64,000 nucleotides of DNA, taken from NCBI GenBank assembly GCA_019925795.1, contig CM034311.1, forward strand, positions 33,645,472 to 33,709,471, written 5' to 3'. The notes under the pieces are model-generated. The model was not told where the DNA came from. It was given only the letters and a program-made list of their open reading frames with translations, and did not search any database. This stretch comes from Dendrobium chrysotoxum. Its lineage: Eukaryota; Streptophyta; Magnoliopsida; Asparagales; Orchidaceae. The position numbers and the translations under genes are program-made. Of this stretch, positions 1-11,631 are shown piece by piece. Each line of letters starts with the position of its first letter. The stretch's first letter is position 1.

Positions 1-621
1 CCATCAAAATCATGTCATCTAATCCACACACATAAGGACTATCCCAATAACTTTTTGTCACCTATAATTTAAGATATTTAGTCCCATCACATTTCAATAA
101 AGGGATTATCTTGACCAGTCACAATAGCCATTTTGACCTTTTTACACTACATTATCATTATAATCAAATCATGTAAAATCTCTACATCTAGAGGGTGATC
201 AATCCAAATATCTTCATTGGCCTTCATAGCTTTCTTATACCACCTCATCATCAGCTTTAAATTATGTCATCATGTTCTATATGATAGGAGTGATTCAATC
301 ATTATTAGTACCTCAATAACCTTCTTACATATTATAATTACAAACTTCACATCATGAAAGCTTTGCTTCTATGATAGGCCAATATGATTTTCTTAAAGGT
401 CTTATATGCATTTTTTGCATTGCCTCACCACAGCTTGAGCATTTGCCATGCCTACCCTTTTTAGAGGATATATTTATTCCATCTTTAATGGCTTAGATGA
501 CTTTCTTACATTACCTCAATCTATAGTTTAAGTCATATTAGTTCCATCTCCATAAGAACTATTCTGACTAGGCTACCTCTCCTTTAGTTTCTAGTCATAG
601 GCAAATCTTATTAATTCTGGG
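1..621. other. AT-rich noncoding DNA, no gene seen
   Basis: I see no coding frame, RNA gene or clear repeat. The same low-complexity sequence type resumes after the hAT insertions (1100-1486 and from 7059), so this is probably the older host sequence into which the DNA transposons inserted. Confidence 0.5.
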
Positions 622-1099
622 TAGGGGTGTAAGCGAGTTGAGTTGAGTTCGAGTCACCCCTAGCTTGAGCTAGAGCTTGAGCTTCATTTATTAAGCGAGT
701 TTGAGTCGAGCTTTTTTGTACGAGTGCGAGCCGACTCATGAGCCAGCTCATTTATTATGAAAGAGAGAAAATGATCATGATTAAATAATTATTATATTAA
801 AATGATAAAAAGAATGAGAAATTAAAAGAAAAATAATAAAGAATTACTTATCATAAGAAAGTAAGACATATTTTTTAAACATTTTTAACAAGTTTGTATA
901 TAATATTTGTATATAATTCTTGAATGCTAATATATTTTAAGGGCATGTTATATTAATAATTTCTAAGCGAGCTTGCTCACTAACTCATGAGTCGAGTCAG
1001 GGCTAGCTTAAGCTTGACTTGTTAGCTCATCGAGCTCAACTAACGAGCCATTTATCAAGTTGAGCCCGAGTCTACTTACAAGACTCGCTTACACCCCCA
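622..1099. mobile_element. Non-autonomous hAT element (MITE), TAGGGGTGTAAGCGAG type
   Basis: The left end reads taggggtgtaagcgag and the right end ctcgcttacaccccca, an inverted pair. Imperfect 8-bp target duplications flank it: attctggg (614-621) and atcctagg (1100-1107), 6 of 8 matching. Subterminal DNA is filled with short GAGCTTGAGC/CGAGCTC motifs in both orientations, and the 200-bp core is AT-rich with no ORF. An 8-bp duplication with this terminus is typical of plant hAT elements. The decayed duplication suggests an old insertion. A relative lies at about 41752-42187. Confidence 0.75.
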
Positions 1100-1486
1100 A
1101 TCCTAGGTGATTTAGTAGTCTACCTGAGTTTACAAGTTGGCTAGGGTTTTGCTTGAAACTATCTTAGATAATCTAGAACTATCTAGTTACTTTCCTACTA
1201 AGCTCTAGTATCTCTTAGTTGACCTTAAGTGTATTATTGATTATAGATGTAATCTCCTTTAGTTGATCCTAAGTGAATTAATAACTAGGTCGTACATTAT
1301 TTTAGTAGACACTAGACAATCAAAAGGAGACTCTATATATTTAGCCTTTAACTTATCCTAATTAAGTCTAAATGACATTTTAGTTCGCCCTAGTTGGTTA
1401 TAACTAAGCTTAAACTAGTTGGAGGTTTACTCTAGGTGATATTCTTGGCCCTAAGTTGATTAGTAGTTGTGTTAGCTTAGGTTATC
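1100..1486. other. Noncoding spacer between two hAT elements
   Basis: AT-rich DNA with repeated short ctagttg/taagt motifs. No gene seen. It continues in style at 7059 after the hAT element. Confidence 0.5.
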
Positions 1487-1494
1487 CCTCCATG
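1487..1494. repeat. Left 8-bp target-site duplication of the hAT element
   Basis: cctccatg abuts the left terminus and is repeated exactly at 7051-7058. Eight bases is the diagnostic hAT length. Confidence 0.92.
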
Positions 1495-1689
1495 TAGGGG
1501 TGTCAATAATTGACACGACACGAAAACCCGACTCGAACCCGACCCGAAAATTTTGGGTCTGACCCGACCCGATCTCAAAACGGGTCGGATTCGGGTTTAA
1601 TAAAATGGCCCGTTTAAATTTCGGGTCGGGTCCGTGTTAACCCGATAACCCAAAATATAACCCATTTCGACCCGCGTGGTTTCATTTCA

Positions 1690-2794
1690 CGCGACGCGAC
1701 GAGATGCGATTTAGGCATTAGGGATTTAGGGCTCCGCATCATTTCAGCGTTTCATCCTCTCGTTCTCGTCTCCTTCGCTGTTTCGTCTAGGGTTTCCGTT
1801 TCTTCTCTTCGGTTCTCCTCAGATCTCTGGCTCTATTAACAGTTCCCTCTCTTCTCCTTTGGCATACTGTTGGTCCGTGGTGTTACATCTCAGTTTGGCT
1901 CAACACGAACACTTACGTCGCTCGCTGTTTGTATCTCTTATCTTTTTTCTATTTTCTCCTTTTTAGAAGCTTGATCTATGAGCAGAGTAGAGGGATGTCT
2001 TGCTGTCTTGCTGTTTGATTAAATTATTCACAAGTTTCGTAAGAAATTTTCGGGTTTAGGGTTTGTCTGCTTTGCGGTTGTCTTTCTGACTTGCTGTTAT
2101 CTCGAAAATTATCTCAATTTTTTTAAACATGTGGAAAAGTTGGGCATGCATTTCTAGATTGGCATGCTTTCTGCTTTGGGGTTGGTTTTGTCTGAAAAAT
2201 AGATGATGTGCTGTTCAGTTAAATGTGGTTTGAGAGTGATTTTTTTGTTCAATTTGTGCTGGTTTCTCTAATTAATCATTGGTTGATGGTTGTTGTTCAG
2301 CTTAACAAAAAATAGCTTAGTTGCTGTTCAGCAACCCATGCTTGGTTGATGGTTTTGTGACTTCTGTTCAGTTAAATCTGGTTCCAAGAATATTTTTCTA
2401 TATAAGTATTGGCAGTTATGTTGTTACTGTTCAGCAACCCATGCTTGGTTGATGGTTTTGTTGAATGTTATACTGTTATATTTATATTTGGCAGTTATGT
2501 TGTTACTTGTTATACTAAGTTGTAGTTATTACTGTTTATGTTCAGCAAGCCATGTTTGGTTGATGGTTATGTGATTTCTGTAGTTATATTCAGTTATGCT
2601 GTTACATGTTAATTATGTTTTTTCTGAATTATACATGTTATGCCATATATGTTATGTTGGAGAAGTTATTTTTTAGCATTTGACGAAGAATGTAATGAGT
2701 TAATGTCTCAATGTGTTATGTGTAATTTTTTAAAGAAGAAATTTAACATATAGGTATGAATTAGCATTGTAATATATTCTAATATTTTGATTAG
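1690..2794 (+). promoter_or_regulatory. Transposase promoter/5' leader, probably with a leader intron
   Basis: Pyrimidine-rich sequence with tagggtttccg and ctcttcggttctcctc at about 1735-1830 looks like a plant 5' untranslated region. The following T-rich 900 bp ends in ttttgattag directly before the ATG at 2795, a good 3' splice site. A leader intron ending at 2794 is therefore likely. Neither the transcription start nor the 5' splice site can be fixed from sequence alone. Confidence 0.5.
2315..2575 (+). repeat. Three short direct repeats in the hAT leader
   Basis: The phrase gttcagcaacccatgcttgg followed by ttgatggtt occurs at about 2326 and 2428, and as a variant (gttcagcaagccatgtttgg) at about 2540. 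Spacing is about 100 bp. These lie in the presumed leader intron and have no visible coding role. Confidence 0.7.
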
Positions 2795-5021
2795 ATGGAG
2801 GATTCCAATACCATTCCTGAGAATTATTCTTTTGATGAAAATGAAGATGTCCCGACTTGTGAAAATGATGTAGAGCCCTATAACGAGCCATGTAATGAGG
2901 GGAGAATTACTAAGAAATGGCGAAGGATGACCTCAGTTGTTTGGGGCTATTATGAGATGTTACCTATTACGGAAGATGGAAAACAAAAATGTAAATGTAA
3001 GAAATGTGGCACTACTTATTTATGTGATAGCAAAAATGGAACCGATAATCTTAGACGCCACATCGAAAATTGTAAGAAAAGAAGTATGCGTGATATAGAA
3101 CAGTTGATCTTACAAAGCAACAATGAATCTTCAATGTCTATGTCTGATAAAAAGTTTGATCATGCTGAATTTCGTGACTTGTTTACTGCTGCTATTATTA
3201 TGCACGATTTGCCCTTTCAATGTGTTGAGTGGGCTGGACTTCGAGCATTTTTGTTGTATCTTCGTCGGGACTTACAATTAATTTCTAGAAACACGGCTAG
3301 AAATGATTGCAAAAAATTATTCATGAAGGAGCGGTGTAATATTAAGGAACAATTATCTATAGTCACTAGCAGGGTTTGCTTAACATCCGACCTTTGGACA
3401 TCAATAAATACTGATGGATTTATTTGTTTAACTACTCATTATATTGATAATGATTGGTAGTTGCAGAAGAAAATTATTAATTTTTCATTCATGCCACCCC
3501 CTTATGATGGAATTACTTTGTTTGAAAAGATACAATCTCTTTTGGTTGAATGGAGAATAGAAACCAAGCTATTCAGTATTACTTTGGATAATGCTTCTGC
3601 AAATAATACTTCAGTTTATTATCTAAGAAATCATTTAAATTTGTGTGGTAGCTTGTTATGCGATGGTGATTTTTTTCGTGTACGTTGCACAGCACATATC
3701 GTTAATCTTGTGGTTCAAGAAGGTTTGAAAGACATTGATAGTTCAGTTGGGAAAATAAGAGAGAGCATTAAGTATGTTAAAAGCTCTTAGGCTAGAAAAC
3801 AAAAGTTTATTGATTGTGTTACACAAAGTTTCTTAGATGGGAGACGAGGTTTGCGGCAGGATGTCCCCACCAGATGGAACTCCATATTCATAATGATTGA
3901 CAGTGCAATCTATTTTAAACGTGCTTTTCAACATTTAGAATTGGTTGATTCAAACTATAAGAATTGTCCAACGACTTCTGAATGGGATAAAGTTGAAGAG
4001 ATAAGCAAATTTTTGGCACCTTTCTATGAAATTACTTGTCTCATTTTTGGGTCTAAATATTCTACAGTAAATTTGTACTTCCCTTGTATTTCTACAACTT
4101 ATGTAGAATTAAAAAATGTAATGTTAAGTGGGCATCAATCCATAAAAAGAATGACAGCAGGAATGATTGTAAAGTTTGAAAAATACTGGTCCGAATTCAG
4201 TAATATTTTGACAATAGCAGTGATTCTAGATCCGAGATACAAAATGACTTTTATTGAGTGGTGTTATCAGAAATTGTATGGAAGCAATTACCAACATGAA
4301 GTTAGGAAAGTGAAACTCAAGTTAATTTCATTGTTTGTTAACTACAGTTCAAGAAGCAATGTTTCATTAGGACAAAGTTCAAGTACTTTTGAGTTGGTAC
4401 ATGGATTACCTTTAAAGAGCATTTCATTACCAATGATGAAGACCAAGTTTATGCAGGTTATGTGTCCATATTTATATATTTGCAACTTTAAATGTTTTTA
4501 ATTTTTATTTCTAATGCCTTTTAAAAAAGCAGGATTTTACTTTATTTCAGAAGGATGTCTTTACACCAAGAAAATCTGAATTAGATATGTACCTTGATGA
4601 ACCTAAGCTTGATAGCAATGTAGATTTAGATATTTTGAAATTCTGGCAAGGGAACCATTATAGATTTTCTAGTGTTTCAGCTATGGCTCGTGATGTACTA
4701 TGCATTCCAATAACAACTGTAGCATCTGAAAGTGCCTTTAGCAATAGTGGGAGAATTTTAGATCAATACCGAAGTGCATTGAAACATGATATTGTCGAGG
4801 CACTAATTTGTTCTAAGGACTAGTTATATGGAGAACATGGTGATTATTCCATAATCTTAAAGCAATTATATGTTTCTTTTAGTTTTTTAAGAGCTGAAAA
4901 TCATTTATCTTATGTTGCAGCAACAAATGACCCCGAACTTGATGCAGTGACTGATGATATCCTTAATTTAGATGTGAATAGAAATGATGGAGAGCTTGGT
5001 GAAGGCTCTGTTGTTGGATAA
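2795..5021 (+). pseudogene. hAT transposase with BED finger, three in-frame TAG stops
   Basis: One reading frame runs 2795-4456, splices over a GT-AG intron (4457-4550, gcag|gttatg to tttcag|aaggat) and continues to a TAA at 5021. It encodes a BED zinc finger (C68-x2-C71, H89-x3-C93), an RNase H-like core with candidate catalytic aspartates in TSDLWTS (residue 199) and SITLDNASANN, the RQDVPTRWNS block, and a C-terminal hAT dimerisation region (LDILKFWQGN... ASESAFSNSGRILDQYRS). There are three TAG codons: 3458-3460 (after DNDW, before LQKKIINF), 3788-3790 (KSS|ARKQKF, where family members usually have Q) and 4821-4823 (SKD|LYG, where they usually have W). No frameshift interrupts the frame. 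The part after 4840 may contain another small intron (about 4840-4920). Domain identity is firm. Loss of function is inferred from the stops. Confidence 0.9.
4457..4550 (+). other. Intron in the hAT transposase gene
   Basis: The flanking frames join as MMKTKFMQ|KDVFTPRKSELDMYLDE. The donor is gcag|gttatg and the acceptor is tttatttcag. Without splicing the frame stops at 4501. Confidence 0.8.
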
Positions 5022-5374
5022 ACCGAATTATTTAAGGGCTAGCCTATTATTTATTTCATGCCTATCTAAATTTCTTGCCTAAGTTTCAAGAACTACTAGT
5101 TGGTTAGCTATTATTTCATTTTAGTTGATGCATTAATTCATTTTGGTTAACTGATGGTATCCTTTATTATTTCGATTCCTGTTGTGGGTTTGTTTCCTGT
5201 AATTTATGGTGGATTTTCTGAATTTGTTCACTGCTGTGTTGCCTGGATTTATGTGTTGGTTGCCTGGGAAGGTTTCACGATCTTTAGCTTTCTTATAAAG
5301 TTGTTGCATTATCATATTTACCATGATTGGTCTCTGAATTGAATGAGTTGTTGCTAGATAGTTGCTGAATTTTT

Positions 5375-6870
5375 CCATGAGGGCTAGCAAATGACTTGTT
5401 AGAAAACTTGATGGTTGTATCAGCATTTGGCCAACTATTTCATTTGTGGAAAGTTTGATCATGTGAACTTCATATACATTTAAATATAGTGGTTATTAAG
5501 AAAGGGAATGAAAATGCTGTCTTGTTTTTCCTGGGATACTGGCTTTGTTTCCCTCGGTTGCTGGCAATGTTGAATTTTTTTTTAATTTATAAGTTTATTA
5601 ATTGCTCTAGGTTTACATTGTTGTCTTGTTTGACTGGGTTTCTGTCATGATTCCACTGGTATGACGTGTTGGTTGCCTGGGAAGCTGGGTTGGGTTGCCT
5701 GGGATGCTGTCTTGGTTTGTATGGGAAGGTGTCTTGGTTGCCACGATAGCTGTGTTGATTTCCCTGGGTTGTTGTCTTGGTTGCTATCTTGTTTTCCCTG
5801 GGATGCTGGCTTTGTTTCCCTCGGTTGCTGGCTATGTTTTACTGCTGGGCTGGTTTATTTGTGTTGCTGTCTTGGTTGCATGTTATTCACCTGCAGGCTG
5901 CAGGCCGTAGTTTCGTTTCTTAATTCCTTGCTGCCTTCGTAACTGGGTTGGTTTCTTCTTACTAAGTTACTTGTTGTATATGTTCAAATGTTCAGTTGGT
6001 TTTGAAAGGACGAAAGTAATGAAAGTTGAGTAGCGATGATGAGTACCCTTCTAAACTGATTGTGAAGTCATTTGGGGAAAAAAGTATTGCAACCAGGTGG
6101 CATTTGTGTTATCGTCTATTCAAACAGATACTACATATAACTCTAAAATACAAAATGCCGCCTTGGATGGCAATACCGCAACGGCGCAATAGTTAAAAAA
6201 TTTTATTGTTGACTCACATTTCATTTTTTGATGAATTATTTGGAGGGTTAATCTGAGCTAATGACTCAATCTTTCAACAAATTTATGAATTTATAATTAT
6301 ATCAATTTAACTATTTATATTTTTTGCAGTCAGTGTGAATCTCCATGAGGGCTAGCAAACGACTTTCGTTCTCCAGAGTTCAGACTTCTGCACATAGTCA
6401 AACTTATATTTGTAAATTATGATGTAAAACTTTATGATTTGTAATTTAAGAAATATGTATGTAACTTGTTATATGTGATGTACAATTTGACAATTTGTAA
6501 TTTTCAATAATTTGTAAGTTGCTTAATTATGTTTAATTTATAAGTTTATGAATTGCTGTCTTGATTTGCATTGTTGTCTTGGGTTTCTGTCATGATTCCA
6601 CTGGTATGATGTGTTGGTTGCCTGGGAAGCTCGGTTGGGTTGCCTGGGAAGGTATCTTGGTTGCCATGATTGCTGTGTTGATTTCCCTGGGTTGTCTTGG
6701 ATGCTGGATTTGTTTTACTCAGTTGATGGCTTTGTTTTCATCGGTTGCTGGCTATGTTTACCTGCTGGGCTGATTTATTTGTGTTGCTGTCTTGGTTGCA
6801 TGTCATTTACCTGCAGGCTGCAGGTCGTGGTTTCGTTTCTTAATTCTGTGCTGCCTTTGTAACTGGGTTG
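5375..6870 (+). repeat. Long direct duplication inside the hAT 3' region
   Basis: The segment from about 5375 to 5960 recurs at about 6340-6870. Both start with tccatgagggctagcaaa and contain gatgttgg/cctgggaagct, ttgctgtgttgatttccctg and acctgcaggctgcagg blocks in the same order. The two copies differ by substitutions and small indels, so the duplication predates the last rounds of decay. Short open frames here (5661-5942, 6611-6862) are by-products of the TTGCCTGGG-like repeats and are not genes. Confidence 0.75.
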
Positions 6871-7050
6871 GTTTAGTGCAAACGGGTCGGCGGGTCAATC
6901 CGGGTTGACCCGAACCTGTCTCGGGTCGGGTTCGGGTCCTGAATATTGACCCGTTTCCTCAAGCGGGTCGGGTTAGGGTCGACCTGTTTAGGTTCGAGTC
7001 AGTTCGGGTTCGACCCGAACCCGACCCGTGATCCGATTTTGACACCCCTA

Positions 7051-7058
7051 CCTCCATG
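7051..7058. repeat. Right 8-bp target-site duplication of the hAT element
   Basis: Exact copy of 1487-1494, immediately after the right terminus. Confidence 0.92.
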
Positions 7059-7243
7059 ACATTATGATGTGTAATTTCATCATAAGGTAGAATCTTTACA
7101 TCATCATATGCTAAGATCATAAAATGACATTGCTCACTTTATTTTAAATTGTATACATTCTTACGATCGCTTAAAATCTGTAATTCCCTAACATCTATAA
7201 TCTTAGAACATGTGTCAGCCACTTTGATTCCCATAGCTCAAAG

Positions 7244-7560
7244 CCCTCCTCTAAACATAAGTTGTAAGACCTTAGAGATGATCACCCTAACATGTTAGCT
7301 CCTTATGATATTCTATCCACAAGATTTAAGATCTTGGACTTAGAGATCCATGGGTTGCGCTCTATATTTTTATTATTTATAACATCAAACCCTTACTTCT
7401 CTAAGCATAAGTTGTAAGACATTAGAGACGATCACCCTAGCATGTTAGCACAGCCTTATGATATATTCTATCCACAAGATCTAATATCATGGACTTAGAG
7501 ATGGGTTGCCCTCAATATCTCTATTATTTATAACACAAAAATTTATTAGACATAAATCAT
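7244..7560. repeat. Tandem repeat, about 150-bp unit, two copies plus a partial third
   Basis: The motif cataagttgtaagac starts at 7256 and again at 7406, exactly 150 bp apart. Both are followed by ttagaga, gatcaccct, catgttagc, ttatgatat, tctatccacaaga and ggacttagaga. A weaker third start (gacataaatcataggacctta) lies near 7552. No gene seen. Confidence 0.75.
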
Positions 7561-8387
7561 AGGACCTTATGATAACATATGACCCATCTTAGAGTTGATG
7601 TGTCAATTCCTCGTAAATTCATTTTAACTTATTATTTCTCTTTTGCAAATTTACTTAGAAAAAATATCTTATACCATTTTTGTAATTTCCTTATTAATAA
7701 AATAAAACTATTTAAACTTTTAGCTTAGGACTCTATCAAGATCTCATTGAGACGGCCAAACCCTAAGGACTCCTACAAGGGCTAACAATTGTTGGTTGTT
7801 GTGAATTGGATGATATCGAAGGGCATTATTATCAGATCAGAATAGATAGACGACATATGAAGATATCCTAACTAAAATTTGACTGTGACAAATTTAAAAT
7901 TCTTAAAATTACTTTAAAATCAACGCAATATAAGAGTTGATTGATTATTACTATTTTATATTCATCTCAAAATAAGTTCAAAAGCTTAAAAATATATTCT
8001 AACTAAAATTTAGTAAGAATATACTAACCTAATTTATCTCAATATACACTAGTTATGAAGTGTTAACTCATAAGTGTTTTTTTATTTAATTTTTAAATAA
8101 TTAAAAATATATATATTAATATAAAATTATTAAATTAGTATCTCTCACATTTAAAATTAAGTTCTTAAGTTCAAAAAAAAAAAAAAAATCTAATGAGTTC
8201 AATCATTAGTATATTTAACTCACATACTACCCTTCAACACATTGTAAACAGAAATATTTATATTTTGATAGAATTGCTTTCAGATGGCTTACTTCGCAAC
8301 AAATATATTTTGTAGGCACCCAGCATGCTTTGTTATAATATAAAACACTTTGTACGTACCCTTGTCATCCATAACTACAAATGCTGT
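7561..8387. other. AT-rich noncoding DNA
   Basis: No gene or element boundary recognised. A 16-base A run sits at about 8173-8188. Confidence 0.4.
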
Positions 8388-8751
8388 TCAGGGGCAGAAC
8401 TAACCTCTCTTTTAAGAGAAATTATTACATACGAATTCCGGACGTAAAATTACGTCTGGATATGTGAGTGCACACTGTATATACACATTATATATAAAAG
8501 TACACAATATATTTTATATTTTCGTAATAGTGTGTACACACTGTATACAATCACAATCCGAACATAAAATTACGTCCAGACTCCGCATGTAATAATTTCT
8601 CCTCTTTTAAGGATGGATAAAATAAAATTGTGAAATACAAAAAGAATTTTTTTTCTTAAAATTTGAGCAATTGCATTTATCGAAGGCGGGCAAAATATTC
8701 TTCTTAAAAAAAAATTTTTTTGCCCACCCTAAGCTCTTCCTTATTCCACCC
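8388..8751. mobile_element. Decayed hAT-like element interrupted by a MITE
   Basis: The left end reads caggggcagaacta and the right end ttccttattccacccctat, an imperfect inverted pair of the (CA)GGGGCGGAxxC type also seen at 29938-30540 and 32375-32751. The subterminal gggcaaaa/tttgcccaccc is shared with them. No convincing 8-bp duplication remains. A second element (8416-8601) is inserted near its left end. Confidence 0.5.
8416..8601. mobile_element. Mutator-type MITE with 9-bp target duplication, nested
   Basis: The left end gagaaattattacat and right end atgtaataatttctc are exact inverted repeats. The 9-bp sequence ctcttttaa flanks it on both sides (8407-8415 and 8602-8610). Nine bases is the Mutator-like length. 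The arms continue as a near palindrome (ccggacgtaaaattacgtctgga and its counterpart) around a TA-rich core, so the transcript would form a long hairpin. A sibling is at 43808-43976. It has no coding capacity. Confidence 0.85.
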
Positions 8752-10488
8752 CTATTTATTCTCACATATCTTATAGGGTTATCAAATTTCCTAAAATTAA
8801 GCATAAAGTGAGTCAATATATTATAATTAAAATTTAATTTAAATACTTTTTAAAATTAATATAATTTTTAATTAACCAATCAATTTTTAAATGATTTGTG
8901 TGCATTTATTATATTCCAAAGAGAGAAATAAAAAAAAAAACAGATACATATTAATATCATAAAAGCTGGGCTTTGCTCAGTTGAGGATAAATCATTCTTT
9001 CAATGGCAACAAAAATTTTTATATATTTTTTCTTAAAGAAGGCTCTATCAGCTCTAATAGTTCAAAGTCTAGTGAAATTTAAAATGTTTGTGTCGTTATC
9101 TTAAATAATAATTAATCGAGTCATGTGAAATGTTTTGTAGCTTGACTGTAATTAGCGGTGGCTCTTTGTGGTATTAATCAAGCTGGTCTACATGAAAAAG
9201 AAATAAGACAAGAGAAAAAGCACGCTCCCAAATAAAAAAAGAAAGGAAACTAAAATACAAAGAGCTGTCAATTAAGTGCTGACCACTAAAATCATCATGA
9301 ATGCTCTGAGAATGGTAGGCTGATTAAAGATATTATTTAGTAGAGCCATTAATACAACCATCAATTCCTTCAATAATTATTAATTAATCTTCATTCTCTC
9401 TCTCTCTCTCTCTTACTAACACTAATGGCTCTTGTTTAATTTTTTTTATTATATATAAATATGGCAGGGTATGAGGAAGTTTCATGCTTCAAATGAAGAT
9501 AAATACATAAAATAATGAAAAAATATTAACAAAAGTTATTAGTGCTATAATGATATACTTAATTTTATTAATCTAATGAAAATTAAGGCTATTTGAGAAG
9601 GGCATACTATAATCATTATTTATAATTTTCATGGGTCATATACCTTCTATCGAAGGTTCATTTGAAGAAGGGTGCATTTTATTGAATGAAAATAGCCTCT
9701 ACTGACACCTCTTTTTTTTTTTTTTTAATTAAAGAGTTTCTCGCGAGTTCATTAAATTTTAATTTACCATATTTCAACAAATTGTTAAAGGTATCATGTC
9801 ACACCTCTAGACTTAGCATTGAAAGGTCATTAGATTATTTTCTTCAATGAGAAATTAAATGATACATGATTATATTACTCTATATTATTGGTAGTATTAC
9901 CTCTTTCATGAGATTTGATATTATACCATTGTCTTGAAGCTAGCTCTTAAAAAAAAATTAGTTCTCATCACAAAAAATAGTTTCAATTTTATAATGAGTT
10001 TATTTTATTCTTAAGAATAATTTTAGGAACGAGAACAAACTCACTAATACTTTAAGTAAGATGAGCACACTGTTGCTGACTATAATCATCAAAATTATTA
10101 GATTTGACAAGGTTAAAAGGAGCTACCCTAACAGGAGCTACCCTAACTACGAAAAATTCTATAAAAATTATTTTACCTTAATTTTGGATAGATCTACTTT
10201 TGATTTTGACCATCAAATATGTGTTAGCTAACTCCTTTGAGGAACACATCATACATCTAAAATTCATCAATTTGATATTTTCTCATTTAAAAAATGAAAC
10301 TAGGAGTCATTATTAGCACTTCATCTATGATATGACAACATCTATAATAGATGATAAATAATTATTGTCTTATTTCAACATAGTTATAACTCATGTTATT
10401 CACTAATGATATACTTATCAAAAGATAATGTGACAAACATAACTTTGGTTAATACACAACCCTTTTAATTCCTCATAGGATATTAAAG
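8752..10488. other. AT-rich intergenic DNA, no gene seen
   Basis: Contains a short (CT)n run near 9396-9412, A/T homopolymers at about 8932 and 9712, and a small tandem aggagctaccctaac near 10117-10146. No supported gene, RNA or element termini. Confidence 0.5.
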
Positions 10489-10506
10489 AGGACTATCTTA
10501 AATTGT

Positions 10507-10641
10507 AATTAGTTTGAATCTAAGGTTTGCAGGTTCTGCTTCAAATGCTGTATTTTAGAGGGCTTTGGATTGATTAAGGACTTGTAATCTTGCTTTTGAT
10601 TAACACGTAGGCCCTCTTGGGAGTTTATTGAAAAAAGAAAA
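10507..10641 (+). mobile_element. Small retroposon with 18-bp target duplication and A-rich tail
   Basis: The 18-mer aggactatcttaaattgt occurs at 10489-10506 and 10642-10659. Between them are 135 bp ending in ttgaaaaaagaaaa. A long duplication plus an A-rich 3' end is the hallmark of endonuclease-primed reverse transcription (LINE, SINE or processed RNA). The source RNA is not recognised: no tRNA-like boxes and no protein homology are visible. The 3' end of an L1-type LINE is one possibility. Confidence 0.75.
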
Positions 10642-10659
10642 AGGACTATCTTAAATTGT

Positions 10660-11235
10660 GCTATTAGATTCAGAAAGCTCACGCGAAAGAAATCTAGCAC
10701 AAAACTCTTATTTTATACAACCTATCACCTCTAAATTGACAATCGGATTGAAGTTGTCAATAGGATTTTAAGAGATCCACTGCTAGTTGGGACTTTGTTC
10801 TATATATCACAAGATTTTTTGTGAAATATTTATGTTAGCAAGTTGATATGTGTGTGTCCTTCTCATATTGTCCTTCACAAAAATTAGATAACAGTGTCAT
10901 CAGATACAAATATTATATAAATAATATTATTATCTATTAAATATAATGTATTGATATATTGTTATGTTATTTAAATAATATGATGAAACAAAAAGAAATC
11001 AATGATATTTGTGGTTTGTTTTCATTTATTTTAATTGTTACACAATTCGACAGTAAGATATTGAAAAATTCAGTAGACATCTAAACTTCTTTAAAATATA
11101 ATTTATAGATTCTTATTTAAAAATGACAATAAATTAAATATTTTATTTGAAATAATTTTCGACAACTATTTTTTAGTATAAAATTTTTTAAAAGCAACCA
11201 AAAAATAATTATTATTTGTTATGCTATGACATTAA
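10660..11235. other. AT-rich intergenic DNA
   Basis: No gene seen. Confidence 0.45.
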
Positions 11236-11364
11236 GGTTTCGTTTGGAACAACTTTCTTACTATTTTTCAAAATAAATTTTTAGTATCAAAATTCTTAGA
11301 ATTAAAAATTTTTGTACTAAATAGCTATTTTAAAAAATAATAAAAAATTTTCTCCAACAAGACC
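11236..11364. mobile_element. Tourist-like (PIF/Harbinger) MITE, 129 bp
   Basis: TAA on both sides (11233-11235 and 11365-11367). Ends ggtttcgtttggaacaa and tccaacaagacc, with a palindromic core (agtatcaaaattc and its counterpart aatttttgtact). It belongs to a family with copies at 11632, 12496, 13276, 30557, 30677, 30799, 42346 and 42910. A three-base TAA/TTA duplication with a GGxxTCGTTTG end is characteristic of PIF/Harbinger MITEs. Confidence 0.75.
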
Positions 11365-11631
11365 TAAATAAGATATATCAATGAATAAATTTCAAAAACA
11401 AAACTCTTAACTATATATTTAATTGCCTTAATTTCAATTTTCTGTATTTGTGGCAGGTTAGGTCTGGCTTTATAGGACCCTCGATTTGATTAGAGCGACT
11501 GTGGGGCTCCCCAGCAGAGGCCACCCACTATGCTTGATGTTAAAGTGGAGGACAGATTCCTATTTGATTGTTTTTTCTTTTGTCGAGCCGTGAAAGTCCT
11601 TTTTCTAATTTATTATTATTATAAATACTAA

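Larger units (their letters stand above)
1495..7050 (+). mobile_element. hAT DNA transposon, nearly complete, 5.56 kb
   Basis: The terminal inverted repeats are taggggtgtcaa at the left and ttgacacccct plus a at the right. A perfect 8-bp target duplication, cctccatg, lies at 1487-1494 and 7051-7058. Both ends carry 150-200 bp of subterminal DNA packed with CGGGTCGGGT/ACCCGACCCG motifs, the usual kind of hAT transposase binding region. Inside are a gene-like leader (about 1690-2794), a transposase reading frame (2795-5021) and a long 3' part containing a direct duplication. The perfect duplication argues for a fairly recent insertion, but the transposase carries three nonsense codons, so this copy is probably inactive. 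The elements at 13627-14197 and 31494-31820 share its ends. Confidence 0.93.

Noticed and set aside
5661..6862. Cys/Leu/Trp-rich open frames in the hAT 3' region
   Set aside because: They come from TTGCCTGGG/TGTCTTGG-type repeats in a duplicated noncoding segment, and the frames differ between the two copies.
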